Source: Semisulcospira habei | Lineage: Eukaryota; Mollusca; Gastropoda; Semisulcospiridae | Assembly: GCA_036245525.1 (NCBI GenBank) | Contig: BTPG01000004.1 | Coordinates: forward strand, 20,254,978 to 20,318,977 | Length of the DNA: 64,000 nucleotides | Direction: 5' to 3' | Part shown: in pieces, positions 19,474 to 28,368 of the stretch | How the letters are laid out: the number at the start of each line of letters is the position of its first letter | Numbering within the stretch: position 1 is the first letter of the stretch | Translations under genes and position numbers: made by a program | The notes under the pieces: generated by a model | Told to the model about the DNA's origin: nothing | The model's input: only the letters and a program-made list of their open reading frames with translations | Databases searched by the model: none

Positions 19474-20706
19474 ATGGCAGCGGGAGGATTTAATCATGAA
19501 GATTTTAAAATGGATGACATGGATGCCTCAGATACCAGTATCACAGATATGACTGGAATGGTAACTAGTTCTAGTATGCATCACGAACTGCTAAAAGACA
19601 AAGTAAACTCATTTTATGACAGTGTTGGAGCGCGCCCAGATGTCTTGGATCCTAACCAGTTTGAATATGATAAAGGGCACTTATTTGTAAATACAGACAG
19701 AGGGAAAATAAATCTAACACATAAAAATAATCCTTCTAAGTTTAGAGCTTTAAGTACAATTAAAGGTGAAGTCGGTGGTAACTCTGGGTTGGCAAGGTAC
19801 CTTGGAATTGGAGGGTCTCCTGTCACGCCAAGACTGGTTAGTGTGCTTCACGACACGCAAACAAAGTTGCCAACAGGGCAAGAGATTGAAATGGCACCAG
19901 TAACAAGCCTACCAGAAATAGCAAACACTGTGATACAAGAAACTTCATTTACTGAAGGTCAATTAAATGATGCTATGAAAACAATAGATGATCCACCTTT
20001 GTCAATGAGGGAGATTATGGGATTGGATAAATCACTGCAGACAATAAGAGGTGAGATGGTTAATAATCTTGCCAAACTAGGTGAGCTTGATAAACACATT
20101 GAACGTGAAAAAGAGAAACTGGCTACAGCAGACAATGGGAATCTTGACACAGAAATGAAAGAAAGAATACAACACAGATTAAATGATTTGCAGATAGAAA
20201 GATCAGGACGGTTAGAAACAATTAGTATTGGAAGACAAAAACTGAAATCACAGGTCAACAGAATTAGAGAAACTATTCAGAAAATACTTCACGAAGACAC
20301 TACTCTGGCTGAGAGACTAAAAACACTTTTCAGAGAACAGGGTATCACAATTGCTAGTTTAATTACAGCTCTTGGATTTATTATCAGTACTGTTGTGTTA
20401 GCTGTCTCCGGCAGTGGGGGTGCACCACCAACCCCGGGCCCACCAACCCCGGGCCCCCCGGCTCCCACAGATCCAAAAGATTTACAGTCATGGGTAAAGA
20501 AACAGTTGTCTCACATATCAGACTTGCTTAAAAAATTGGCTGTGAAAGCAGTAGACGCGTTGCCTGGCATTATAGGCTCTGTTGTCAGTTGGTTGATTAG
20601 TACTGCAGCAAAGGTAGTAGGGTTTATGGCAGAACATGTGTGGGTCTTTTTGGTTACAGTAGGAGGGTTGATGGTGGGTTATTTAATGAAACAGATAAAG
20701 AAGTAA
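19474..20706 (+). CDS. Polinton 410-residue protein, coiled coil plus C-terminal membrane segments
   Basis: The N-terminal 160 residues are soluble and acidic at the start. Residues 180-290 are charged and heptad-like (LGELDKHIEREKEKL, ERIQHRLNDLQIER), a likely coiled coil. A hydrophobic stretch at about 291-313 (ASLITALGFIISTVVLAVSG) is followed by a Pro-rich linker with repeated TPGPP units, then an amphipathic part and two more hydrophobic stretches ending VFLVTVGGLMVGYLMKQIKK. I recall similar proteins from Polinton-like loci in cnidarian genomes, but no function is assigned to my knowledge. A virion membrane or entry protein is an inference. It overlaps the next gene tail to tail by 24 bases. 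Confidence 0.75.
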   Translation: MAAGGFNHEDFKMDDMDASDTSITDMTGMVTSSSMHHELLKDKVNSFYDSVGARPDVLDPNQFEYDKGHLFVNTDRGKINLTHKNNPSKFRALSTIKGEVGGNSGLARYLGIGGSPVTPRLVSVLHDTQTKLPTGQEIEMAPVTSLPEIANTVIQETSFTEGQLNDAMKTIDDPPLSMREIMGLDKSLQTIRGEMVNNLAKLGELDKHIEREKEKLATADNGNLDTEMKERIQHRLNDLQIERSGRLETISIGRQKLKSQVNRIRETIQKILHEDTTLAERLKTLFREQGITIASLITALGFIISTVVLAVSGSGGAPPTPGPPTPGPPAPTDPKDLQSWVKKQLSHISDLLKKLAVKAVDALPGIIGSVVSWLISTAAKVVGFMAEHVWVFLVTVGGLMVGYLMKQIKK

Positions 20707-21945
20707 AACCCCTAATCCTGTTAGACCTATTACCAATGCAGTTCTCTCTGACTCATGTGTGTCAGGGGTTGGTGTTGACTGTACTGGTTGTATGAGTGCC
20801 GGTGTTGGGGCCGGGGCCGGGGCCGGGGCCGGGGGTGTTACCGTCTGTAATGATTTTAATGACTGAACATGTGTGGTTGTTCCTCCTAAGTTTACAGATT
20901 GATTGAGACCGAGTTTTTGACCAACACCTGCAACAATGATTTCATTATTATAATTTGTTATTGTACCCATTTGGAGTTGAAGGTCAGATGGTAACATGTA
21001 TAACCCGATGCCAACTACAAAGTCAACTTTTGATCTGGCATATCTGAGAACGTCTTGATAGCGCTGTATGCTTGATGGGAGATCAACCACTGAATTAATT
21101 GAATCTTCAAGATTTGCTAGAAACTGTTTTTGTGCTTCAAATTTGCCACTTCCATTCAAAATGTTTGATTTTGTTAGTGATTGTGCTCCTAGTAAACACC
21201 AGACATATGTTCTGATAGACTCATTGACGCACTCGACTCCTGCTTGAGTAAACCCGTCAGATTTATCTAAGACAAATGTGGTCCAGGCGTTAGACTGCTT
21301 CTGCTCTATTGATCCTATCCAGACTTGTGATTTTGATGAGAATGAAGTGTAACCAGGGTAATAATCTTGAGGGTATTGTCTGTGACTCATAGCGTAATAA
21401 AGTGTACCCATGCCTTTGTGATCATCAAGTTTTTGTGTAAAGTCATACTTAGTGCCAGGGTTAATGTTAAATTCATTACAGATGCGTTCAAATGCTTTCA
21501 TATCCATGGGGTTGTTATACCTGTTGAAACTAGATTCAGTGGGCAGTGGTGTATGCAGTTCTGACAGAATACGTCTAAGCTGGTAGTAAGTGTGGAAACG
21601 ATACACAGATCTAATCAGTTTGTTTGAGTGATTCAAATGATCTGTGAATGAAACACCACAGCCTGTAGTTGAACATAGTATTGCAAAGTTGAGTTGGTTT
21701 TGAAACATCTGTAGTGGACTTGAAGACCACTTTCTTACAGTAGAGTCGTCTGTTATTGGAGGGTTTAGGTAATGGTCAAATGGATTCGGTACTTTCACTT
21801 GAAATAAATCTTGTTCTGATACAGCTATGTCAAGCTGATTTAGTTGAATTATTTTCTGTTCATAAGTAGGTGCAACATTATATTTGGCATTCACATTGAA
21901 TTGAAATGCGTTTGTAGTGGTGATGGTTGGCGATTTAAATTCCAT
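20683..21945 (-). CDS. Polinton 420-residue protein with C-terminal membrane anchor
   Basis: A long soluble part of about 350 residues, with segments such as FAILCSTTGCGVSFTDHL and SIRTYVWCLLGAQSL, is followed by a Pro/Ala linker (APAPAPAPTPAL, encoded by tandem GGGGCC-type repeats at 20811-20835). It ends in one membrane helix, ALVIGLTGLGVLLLYLF. There is no signal peptide, so a tail-anchored protein with the bulk in the cytosol or virion interior is likely. I recall relatives in Polinton-like loci of other invertebrates; function unknown. Start ATG at 21945, 24 bases from the divergent next gene. Confidence 0.72.
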   Translation of the reverse strand: MEFKSPTITTTNAFQFNVNAKYNVAPTYEQKIIQLNQLDIAVSEQDLFQVKVPNPFDHYLNPPITDDSTVRKWSSSPLQMFQNQLNFAILCSTTGCGVSFTDHLNHSNKLIRSVYRFHTYYQLRRILSELHTPLPTESSFNRYNNPMDMKAFERICNEFNINPGTKYDFTQKLDDHKGMGTLYYAMSHRQYPQDYYPGYTSFSSKSQVWIGSIEQKQSNAWTTFVLDKSDGFTQAGVECVNESIRTYVWCLLGAQSLTKSNILNGSGKFEAQKQFLANLEDSINSVVDLPSSIQRYQDVLRYARSKVDFVVGIGLYMLPSDLQLQMGTITNYNNEIIVAGVGQKLGLNQSVNLGGTTTHVQSLKSLQTVTPPAPAPAPAPTPALIQPVQSTPTPDTHESERTALVIGLTGLGVLLLYLFH

Positions 21946-21969
21946 CCTTTTTTATATGAGATAATAAAA

Positions 21970-22704
21970 ATGTTTATTACCTTAACAAATCTTGACACAA
22001 GCAAACCAGTGTGGTTAACTAATGGGATTGATAATCGTAATGGTAGCAAGGCTGCAGCTATCCATGAAATGTTCTATACAGTAAAATGGTTTAATGTAAC
22101 AGATGATGGTGAATATTCTGTACATGGAATGGTAGGTAGTACAAGTTGGGGCGCTAATCATTTACAGCCTGGGTATTATGACTTTTGTACTATAGCTGAA
22201 TTTTTACAAGATATGTATAAAATTAAAGCAACTTTAAATCCGGCTAACTTGCTTGTTACAATGGAATTTCCAAAAGATAATCAGCTTATATTAACAGACA
22301 AACTTTTAATACTACTTGGTCTTTTATCCGAACAGGATATTGGTATTGCAGCTATTAGTGGTGATGATGATTGGACTTATGAAGCAGTATTTAAATTTAA
22401 GCCAAAAAAACAAAAAATAACTGGAAGATATCCTGTTCATTTGGCAGTACACACAGTGCTAAATGTTTATTTGAAAGAACTAAACACATCTGAGAATGTT
22501 CACAATGGAAAGCCTTCAACTTTGTTGAGATGCTTACCAACTGGAACTGCTCCGTATTGTGAAAGTGTGGTTGTTAGATTTCCTAATTTGCAGTTTAAGA
22601 AATTAGGTTCTAGTTTCTTTGAGTCACTGAGTATATCTGTAACTAATCAGGATGACAAACCAGTTCTTATGCATGATTTTAGTGTTGTGTTGGAAATTAA
22701 ATAA
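21970..22704 (+). CDS. probable penton / minor capsid protein
   Basis: 244 residues from the ATG at 21970, after AATAAAA. It has mostly beta-type sequence and no membrane helix. The pattern in the second half (NGKPSTLLRCLPTG, VVVRFPNLQFKKLGSSFF, MHDFSVVLEIK) resembles the minor capsid or penton proteins of Polintons, which form the fivefold vertices with a single jelly-roll. Size also fits. The assignment rests on remembered family patterns and on the capsid gene nearby, so it is less certain than for the ATPase or polymerase. Confidence 0.6.
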   Translation: MFITLTNLDTSKPVWLTNGIDNRNGSKAAAIHEMFYTVKWFNVTDDGEYSVHGMVGSTSWGANHLQPGYYDFCTIAEFLQDMYKIKATLNPANLLVTMEFPKDNQLILTDKLLILLGLLSEQDIGIAAISGDDDWTYEAVFKFKPKKQKITGRYPVHLAVHTVLNVYLKELNTSENVHNGKPSTLLRCLPTGTAPYCESVVVRFPNLQFKKLGSSFFESLSISVTNQDDKPVLMHDFSVVLEIK

Positions 22705-22724
22705 TTTTATTTTTGTTTATAAAA

Positions 22725-23603
22725 ATGAGTGGTCTTGGTCCAAAGCCTAGAATCATACCAGTTGCATGTCCAGTAACAGAATTGAAAGATTTGGCAGACG
22801 TACAGGATTTTGAGAAGGAAGGGGATGTTGGAGAAATATATGGTTTTGAACTTGATTCAAATGGCATGTACAAGAGGAAAGTAATTGTTGACATGAAAGA
22901 CGGTGAAAAACAGATTCCTAAACTTGGTCAGCTACGTGATGTTACTGTACCTACTCCACCTGTAAATAATTCGCCCTACAACTTAATACATGTGGGAAAT
23001 AAGTGGGTGGTTTCACCTGTGCCTGTTCCACCACCCACAATTGACTGGGACATAAAGTTGGAATTTATTAGTCCTTATGTATACACTGATGACGAAGGCG
23101 CCTTAGTGTTTAGGAAGGTTGTTAACTCGGGGCCGCTTATTGTAAGCCTTGTTCCAAGTTTTGCCCCAGACAACAATAGCAGAGAAAAACTGAAAGTTGA
23201 AAATTATGAGAGACGGAGATATCTTCTTACAACTAGAAAGGGTAGATCAGATACTTCTGTTGTGTTTATGCCAGCAAGCTTAGTCATGGCTAGAGAAGCG
23301 ACAATAGTATTTGAAATTATCATGAAATCAGTAACTACTGCGAAAGAGGCTCAAATTGCACAGGGAATTAAACTTACATGGGACGAAACAGTAACAGAAT
23401 CAACAAAGGTCTTTATTGCTATTACAAAAAATAATGATGTTATTAATGTTTCGAGCAGTGTTCCAGCTGTCAAGGTGGTGGTTGACAAAACAACTTTTGT
23501 TCGTCTAACTTACATAAACCTTGAACACATTGATCTTGTTGCATTTTATTATGCCAGCAAATTGTATACTTTTGAAGAGTTGCAAAATGTAATTGCTGAT
23601 TAA
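22725..23603 (+). CDS. Polinton 292-residue protein, function unknown
   Basis: ATG at 22725 after TATAAAA, 20 bases past the penton candidate. The N-terminal 100 residues are Pro-rich in places (PVPVPPPTIDWDIKLEFISP), followed by two beta-rich stretches (about 108-200 and 200-290). No membrane helix or catalytic motif. The soluble beta-rich character and the gene order suggest a virion or vertex-associated protein, for example a fibre-like or cement protein, but this is only inference. Confidence 0.65.
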   Translation: MSGLGPKPRIIPVACPVTELKDLADVQDFEKEGDVGEIYGFELDSNGMYKRKVIVDMKDGEKQIPKLGQLRDVTVPTPPVNNSPYNLIHVGNKWVVSPVPVPPPTIDWDIKLEFISPYVYTDDEGALVFRKVVNSGPLIVSLVPSFAPDNNSREKLKVENYERRRYLLTTRKGRSDTSVVFMPASLVMAREATIVFEIIMKSVTTAKEAQIAQGIKLTWDETVTESTKVFIAITKNNDVINVSSSVPAVKVVVDKTTFVRLTYINLEHIDLVAFYYASKLYTFEELQNVIAD

Positions 23604-23632
23604 ATAAAAAAAAATATTTGTGAATAAAAAAA

Positions 23633-24319
23633 ATGGTAAACTTCTATCCACAACTACCAACGCTTGAGCCGACTGAAACAAATGTGATGACTAAAACAAC
23701 ACTTGCGCCTGATCCACATATGCCAATTGCTTCAGATAAAACATTACAGGCAGATGCATTCAGATTAAATAATATTACAGAAGCTTTGAAATATTTGGAG
23801 AGTGAGGAGGCGAAATATTCACGGTGCAAAAGACGGTATAAGACCGTTTTTAATTCTGTTCAAAACACTTCTATGGCTATTGGTGCAGTTTCAGCTTCAT
23901 GTTCTGTAGGGGGCATTGTTTTGTTCGCCACAGGAATTGGGAGTTTGGCTGGAATAGCAATTGAGGGTCTAAGCGTTGCTACATGCCTAGCATGCTTTGG
24001 TTTGGAGGCCTTGAACAAGAGGTTTCACACGAAATTAGAAAAACATGAAGCATTGAGTACTTTGGCGGGTGCAAAGCTGAGCAGTCTTAAACTTATTATC
24101 AGTAAGGCATTGAATGATAATTGTATTAATGACGAGGAATTTAAACGAGTCCAGGATGATTTAAATAACTACAAACAACAAAAGTCTGAAATCCAGAATA
24201 AAATGCGCAGTCAATCTCCCGTAAATGTTGAAGAACTGAAGGCTAGTTTTTTAGCGGAAGGAAAAAAGATCGGTGTTCAGGAAACCACAGAAAAGCTACA
24301 CAATCTTTTAAACAAATAA
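23633..24319 (+). CDS. Polinton 228-residue protein with central hydrophobic hairpin
   Basis: The N-terminal tail is Pro-rich. Residues 45-80 are charged and helical. A Gly/Ala/Cys-rich hydrophobic hairpin (about 82-125; IGAVSASCSVGGIVLFATG and IAIEGLSVATCLACFGLEAL) follows, then a long charged helical C-terminal half. The layout is like apolipoprotein L or pore/membrane-remodelling proteins, with two coiled parts around a membrane hairpin. I recall related proteins in invertebrate Polinton-like loci. A role in membrane binding or penetration is inferred. ATG follows AATAAAAAAA. Confidence 0.65.
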   Translation: MVNFYPQLPTLEPTETNVMTKTTLAPDPHMPIASDKTLQADAFRLNNITEALKYLESEEAKYSRCKRRYKTVFNSVQNTSMAIGAVSASCSVGGIVLFATGIGSLAGIAIEGLSVATCLACFGLEALNKRFHTKLEKHEALSTLAGAKLSSLKLIISKALNDNCINDEEFKRVQDDLNNYKQQKSEIQNKMRSQSPVNVEELKASFLAEGKKIGVQETTEKLHNLLNK

Positions 24320-24345
24320 AAATCAGATTTGGTAATCGTTTATTA

Positions 24346-24426
24346 ATGTCATACACTTCACAGAGAGATGTCATGCCACTTACACAGTTTAGGCCTGCAC
24401 CATCTGCACCACCAGAATATTATTGA
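24346..24426 (+). CDS. 26-residue microprotein with PSAP and PPEY motifs
   Basis: A short frame from ATG at 24346 to TGA at 24424. The C-terminus reads RPAPSAPPEYY: a P(S/T)AP motif, which binds the ESCRT-I subunit TSG101, overlaps a PPxY motif, which binds WW domains of NEDD4-type ubiquitin ligases. Both are classical late-domain signals that viruses use to recruit host membrane-scission machinery. It begins 26 bases after the 228-residue gene. It has no ATAAAA directly before the start, only AT-rich sequence with TTTATTA. It is short enough to be chance, but the exact double motif is striking. Confidence 0.5.
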   Translation: MSYTSQRDVMPLTQFRPAPSAPPEYY

Positions 24427-24819
24427 GAAAAAAAAAGTTTTCGTTGCTCTTGTAACTTAGTAAAAAAGACTTAGTATACGTGACTAGAGTCAAGTTGTTA
24501 TTAAGTACTTGCAAGTAATTAGGATAAGTAATTAATAAGTTCTTAATGTAAGTAGTTAATAAGTTCCTATTGTAACTCACTTTAAGGTAACCTTTAAGTG
24601 AGTTGTGACTTATTGTTTTTACTTGGTATTTTCTTATCCAGCTGTTTTTTCAGTGCCTGTATAGTGTAATAACCACCAGTTGATTTTCTAATTCCTCAGA
24701 AACCACATGAGTATATTAAGCCCACTTGTACAAATCCCCCTCTTTTGAAAAGTAACATGTCCCCTTGTTGATCTTTGACACAACTTAGCGATTTGAAAGG
24801 GTGTAGCTATAAAGGCTAT
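24427..24819. other. AT-rich spacer before right terminal repeat
   Basis: No gene seen. Contains repeated AAGTAATTAATAAGTTC-like motifs (24500-24570) and a small inverted repeat (TCACTTTAAGG / CCTTTAAGTGA). From about 24690 on it shows weak similarity to 10815-10960, the eroded inner end of the inverted repeats. Confidence 0.6.
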
Positions 24820-26074
24820 TGACGGGTGAGAGCCTTTTCAAAATGCGGCTCGTGTCTGAATTGAAAAGGAATGGAATGCGGCCGCTAATAGCGCAGCGTG
24901 AGGCAACACAAAAGGCGATCAACCGTGACACCACCTGGCAGCTCATGCTTACGATAAAATTGTACTGACATGAGTGTCTGTAAGTGCGTGTGTGTGTGTG
25001 TATGTGTGTGTTTGATCATGTGTGTTTGTTTGTTTGTTTGTGTGTGTGTACGTCTGTTTGATTGTGTGTTTGTTTGTTTGTGTGCGCGTCTGTTTGTAAG
25101 TGTGTTTGTTTGTGTGTACGTCTGTGTGTTAGATATTACTTGTTAGTTTCTTATACAACTGTTTTTCCAGCTCCCTGTATAGTGCAGAGTATAGGCCACC
25201 GTTTGATTTCTCGGGAACCAGTCATTGAGTAAATATGAAGTCAATTTCGAAACATGCTGTCTTCTTGAGTGTATGACACCTCTCAGCAAATAGCCTTTTC
25301 AGAGCTGTAGAGCCGGCTTCACATAGAGTGTTAGGTCTCACAGTGAGTTGAACAGTGGCGCGCTACTGTGCCGGCGCGTGGCGACATTAGACACCACAAA
25401 GGTAAACAGGTGAGCTGGCTTGAAAAGAAGCTGATTTAAAACGTGTAAGTTTCACATGAGTGGAGTTTATGTCTGTGTTGTCAAAGCGGGTCTTTCTCTC
25501 TCTCTGTGTGCGGTAGCTAATGGGGGTTTTATTCCCATTCAATCTTAAAACCAATTTACATTTGTGGGGGCTCATGATTTTTTCGATGTGCATTTTCTTA
25601 AGGTCAAAAATAAATTGTGTGAATATCGACTCAGGTGTGGTACATCGATCTAGCAGCTAAAGGATTTGAAAAGGTTTTGAGCAACGTTGTCAAAACATTG
25701 CGACATTGTGAATTCACTGTAACTGTTGTGCATATTTTATTCTGACGCGTCGTACCTAGAGTCAGCTGGCGACGGGCTGTGTTTACGTACATAGTAACAT
25801 TGCGACAGTAGATATATGAGCTAATTAAGAGAGATATAAATACTGAGCGGATTGAAGTATTATTAACACAATGACTGAGTTAACCCCTTAAGTATTATTT
25901 TTGATTTTCATAAAAAATGTGGCTGTTTAAATAATGATGATTTAGGGGTAACTTCCAATGGTATTTACTCTGTGCGGGAGACATAGATATGGAGGGCCAA
26001 AAAAGATATAATCAAGGGGGTTAACTCAGTCATTGTGTTAATGATGCTTCAATCCGCTCAGTATTTATATCTCT
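24820..26074. repeat. right terminal inverted repeat of Polinton 1
   Basis: Mirror of 9562-10815. It contains the inverted microsatellite (24960-25140) and the mirror 68-residue frame (25387-25593, minus strand). Confidence 0.9.
25830..26074. repeat. terminal foldback of Polinton 1, right
   Basis: Inner arm 25830-25887 (AGAGATATAAATACTGAGCG) and outer arm to 26074 (ending TATTTATATCTCT) pair with each other, as at the left end. Confidence 0.88.
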
Positions 26075-26079
26075 CCATG
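26075..26079. repeat. target-site duplication, right (CCATG)
   Basis: Matches 9557-9561. The DNA on both sides of the element looks like the two arms of an eroded hairpin of family C (ACATAAACATGAG left, CTCATGAGACTTTATGCC right), so the Polinton probably landed in such a hairpin. Confidence 0.65.
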
Positions 26080-26150
26080 ACTGTGTTTGCTCATGAGACT
26101 TTATGCCTTTTGCAGCTGAGTAAAGTTCACCTTGCCCTTGAGTGGACTGG

Positions 26151-26231
26151 TTAACTCATTTGTGACGTACCGCATGGGCATACACGGCCAAAGGCCGCGT
26201 ATCCCCATGCGGTACATCGCGAATGAGTTAA
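26151..26231. repeat. hairpin family E, copy 1
   Basis: TTAACTCATTTGTGACGTAC to GAATGAGTTAA with stem ACCGCATGGG; centre GGCCAAAGGCC. Confidence 0.85.
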
Positions 26232-26402
26232 TATGGTCGTGACTCTACAGAACTAGAAGCTTGTGAAGAAAAAATACCCTATAAGCAAATGGTCCACAGA
26301 GTAACGTTGGCTTTAGTTGGCATGGGTGCAGCTGTGTGTGGGTGACATTGGCCCAAGGACCTGTCCGCATTATGTCCGATTTTATGACACATACTGGCAT
26401 GC

Positions 26403-26456
26403 TTAACTCATTCGCGGCCAGCCACATCTGGATGCGGCAGGCCGTGAATGAATTAA
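26403..26456. repeat. hairpin family E, short copy 2
   Basis: TTAACTCATTCGCGGCC ... GGCCGTGAATGAATTAA, 54 bases. Confidence 0.75.
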
Positions 26457-26512
26457 TACTGAGGCTGGCCTATACTGCCTCATTCTGGGTTTTAGACGTG
26501 TATCCTTTAGGA

Positions 26513-26572
26513 TTAACCCTTATCATTCGGAATACACCAGTGTGTGAAATAAGTTTGACTAAAATAGTTCAA
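26513..26572. repeat. hairpin family B, copy 2, left part (split by LINE)
   Basis: TTAACCCTTATCATTCGGAA to AAAATAGTTCAA. The rest of this hairpin is at 29885-30042, after the LINE. Confidence 0.9.
26561..26572. repeat. LINE target-site duplication, left
   Basis: AAAATAGTTCAA, repeated at 29873-29884. Confidence 0.9.
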
Positions 26573-26851
26573 CCTCACGCTGGGACCATATGGCGTTGAG
26601 GCGCGTCCCCTGGGTGGTGGATAGGGGGTCCCTCGCGAGAGGGGTGCACCGAATGAAATAAGGTGCCGTGAACCAACATGGTCTAAGGGAAGGTGACCCC
26701 GACAGAAAACCCCTGGTCCTCCTAGTAAGGGGGTTGGGCATGGGGGTAGCTTCTCCACCCTACAAAAAATGAAATAGCTACAAAAACGCCGACGAAAAGA
26801 CAAACAGTAATTCCTTTCCTGGAGGAGGAAGGTTCTTCTACCAGAAGATTT

Positions 26852-28368
26852 ATGACGTCCTGTGGTGAAAGCCGGAAGTCTTCGGAAGCCACAGGACCGA
26901 GCCGCCTCTCTCTATCCAGGGACACAACCATGGGCACATGGAACGTCAAGACCATGTACCAGAGCGGCAAAGCTGCCCAGATAGCAGCTGAAATGCAAAA
27001 GTACAACCTTTCCCTGCTAGGTATCAGTGAAGCCAGATGGACGCAGTCTGGCCAGAAAAGGCTGTTAAGTGGGGAGATGATTCTGTATTCAGGTCATGAA
27101 GAGGAGAATGCCCCCCATACAGAAGGAGTAGCATTCATGCTGTCACCAGTGGCACAGAGAGCGCTGATGGGCTGGGAACCTCTTGGGCCAAGAATTATCA
27201 CAGCAGCCTTTGGAACCAAGAAAACGCTCAAGCTGAACGTCATCCAGGGTTATGCGCCCACTAATGACAGTGACGAGGAAGAGAAACAAGAGTTCTACGA
27301 CCGACTCCAGAGTGCCGTGGACAAATGTGCAGAACGAGACATCACCATCGTCATGGGCGATTTTAATGCCAAAATAGGGGAGGACAACACCGGATACGAA
27401 GAGGTGATGGGGAGACAGGGACTAGGGGAGATGAGTGAGAACGGGGAGAAATTCGTAGACTTTTGTGCTCTAAACAGACTTGTCATTAGAGGCAGCATCT
27501 TCCCACACAGAAGAATACACAAAGCAACGTGGGTCTCACCTGACCATACTACAGAGAACCAAATAGACCATATCTGCATTAGCAAGAAATTTAGAAGATC
27601 CCTTCAAGATGTTCGAGTGAGGAGGGGAGCAGATATCGCCTCAGACCACCATCTGCTCACCTTAAGAATAAAGCTCAAGTTAAAGAAAAGCCGCACAGAG
27701 ACAACAAGAAGACAGCGTTATAATGTAGGCCTCCTGAGAGAGACTGGAGTGAGAGAAGAGTTCAAACTGGTGCTGTCCAACCAGTTTCAAGCGCTACAGG
27801 AGCTAGTAAATGAAGAGGAGGCGGTCACCACAGAGCAGCAGTGGAAGGCAGTTAGAGAGGCGCTGAACTAAACCTGCAAAGACACTGTAGGGTTCAGGAA
27901 ACACCATCACAAGGACTGGCTGTTGGCACAGACCTTGAAGAGGATAGAAGTGAGGAAGCAGAAGAAAGCAGTTGTCAACAACAGTCGCACGAGAGCAGCG
28001 AAAGCAAGGGCACAGGAGGAATACTCGGAAGCCAACTGCGAGGTGAAGAGGAGTATCAGGGCAGACAAGAGGGCCTACACAGACAGCCTGGCAGCAGAGG
28101 CAGAAAAGGCAGCAGGCAGCGGCAACATGAAACAGCTCTACAACATTACCAGAAGATTGTCAGGCAAGTATGGCCATACAGAAAGACCAGTAAAAGACAA
28201 AGAAGGCAAGCCTATTGCAGACAGAGCAGACCAACTCGACAGATGGGCCGAGTATTTTGAAGTGTTACTGAACAGACCCAGCCCACCCGACCCCCCAGAC
28301 ATCCAGCCAGCAGAGACCGACCTACCCATCAGCTGTGACAGACCCAGCGGGAAGAGATCAGGAGAGCA
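26852..28368 (+). pseudogene. LINE endonuclease domain and linker, with stop and frameshift
   Basis: An AP-endonuclease-like domain that would nick target DNA to prime reverse transcription. Motifs: GTWNVKTM, SEARWT, GYAPTND, MGDFNAKIG, NQIDHI, SDHHLL, so all expected catalytic blocks are present. The frame is cut by TAA at 27869-27871, just after the endonuclease; the same frame continues at once with linker sequence (KQKKAVVNNSRTRAAKARAQ). A second defect, a frameshift at about 28330-28350, separates the linker from the RT frame. Confidence 0.88.

Larger units (their letters stand above)
9562..26074. mobile_element. complete Polinton/Maverick element, copy 1
   Basis: A 16.5-kb element with long terminal inverted repeats, short target duplications, and genes for integrase, protein-primed DNA polymerase B, packaging ATPase and capsid proteins. 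This set defines Polintons, also called Mavericks or, in virus terms, adintovirus-like elements. It is AT-rich and compact, with genes on both strands and spacers of tens of bases. It sits inside the last intron of slc39a9. The integrase has a frameshift near its end, so this copy may be non-autonomous, but all other genes look open. Confidence 0.93.

Noticed and set aside
24820..26074. Origin of the right Polinton repeat as an independent insertion
   Set aside because: It is the exact mirror of the left end with shared microsatellite and a target duplication outside, so one element explains both.
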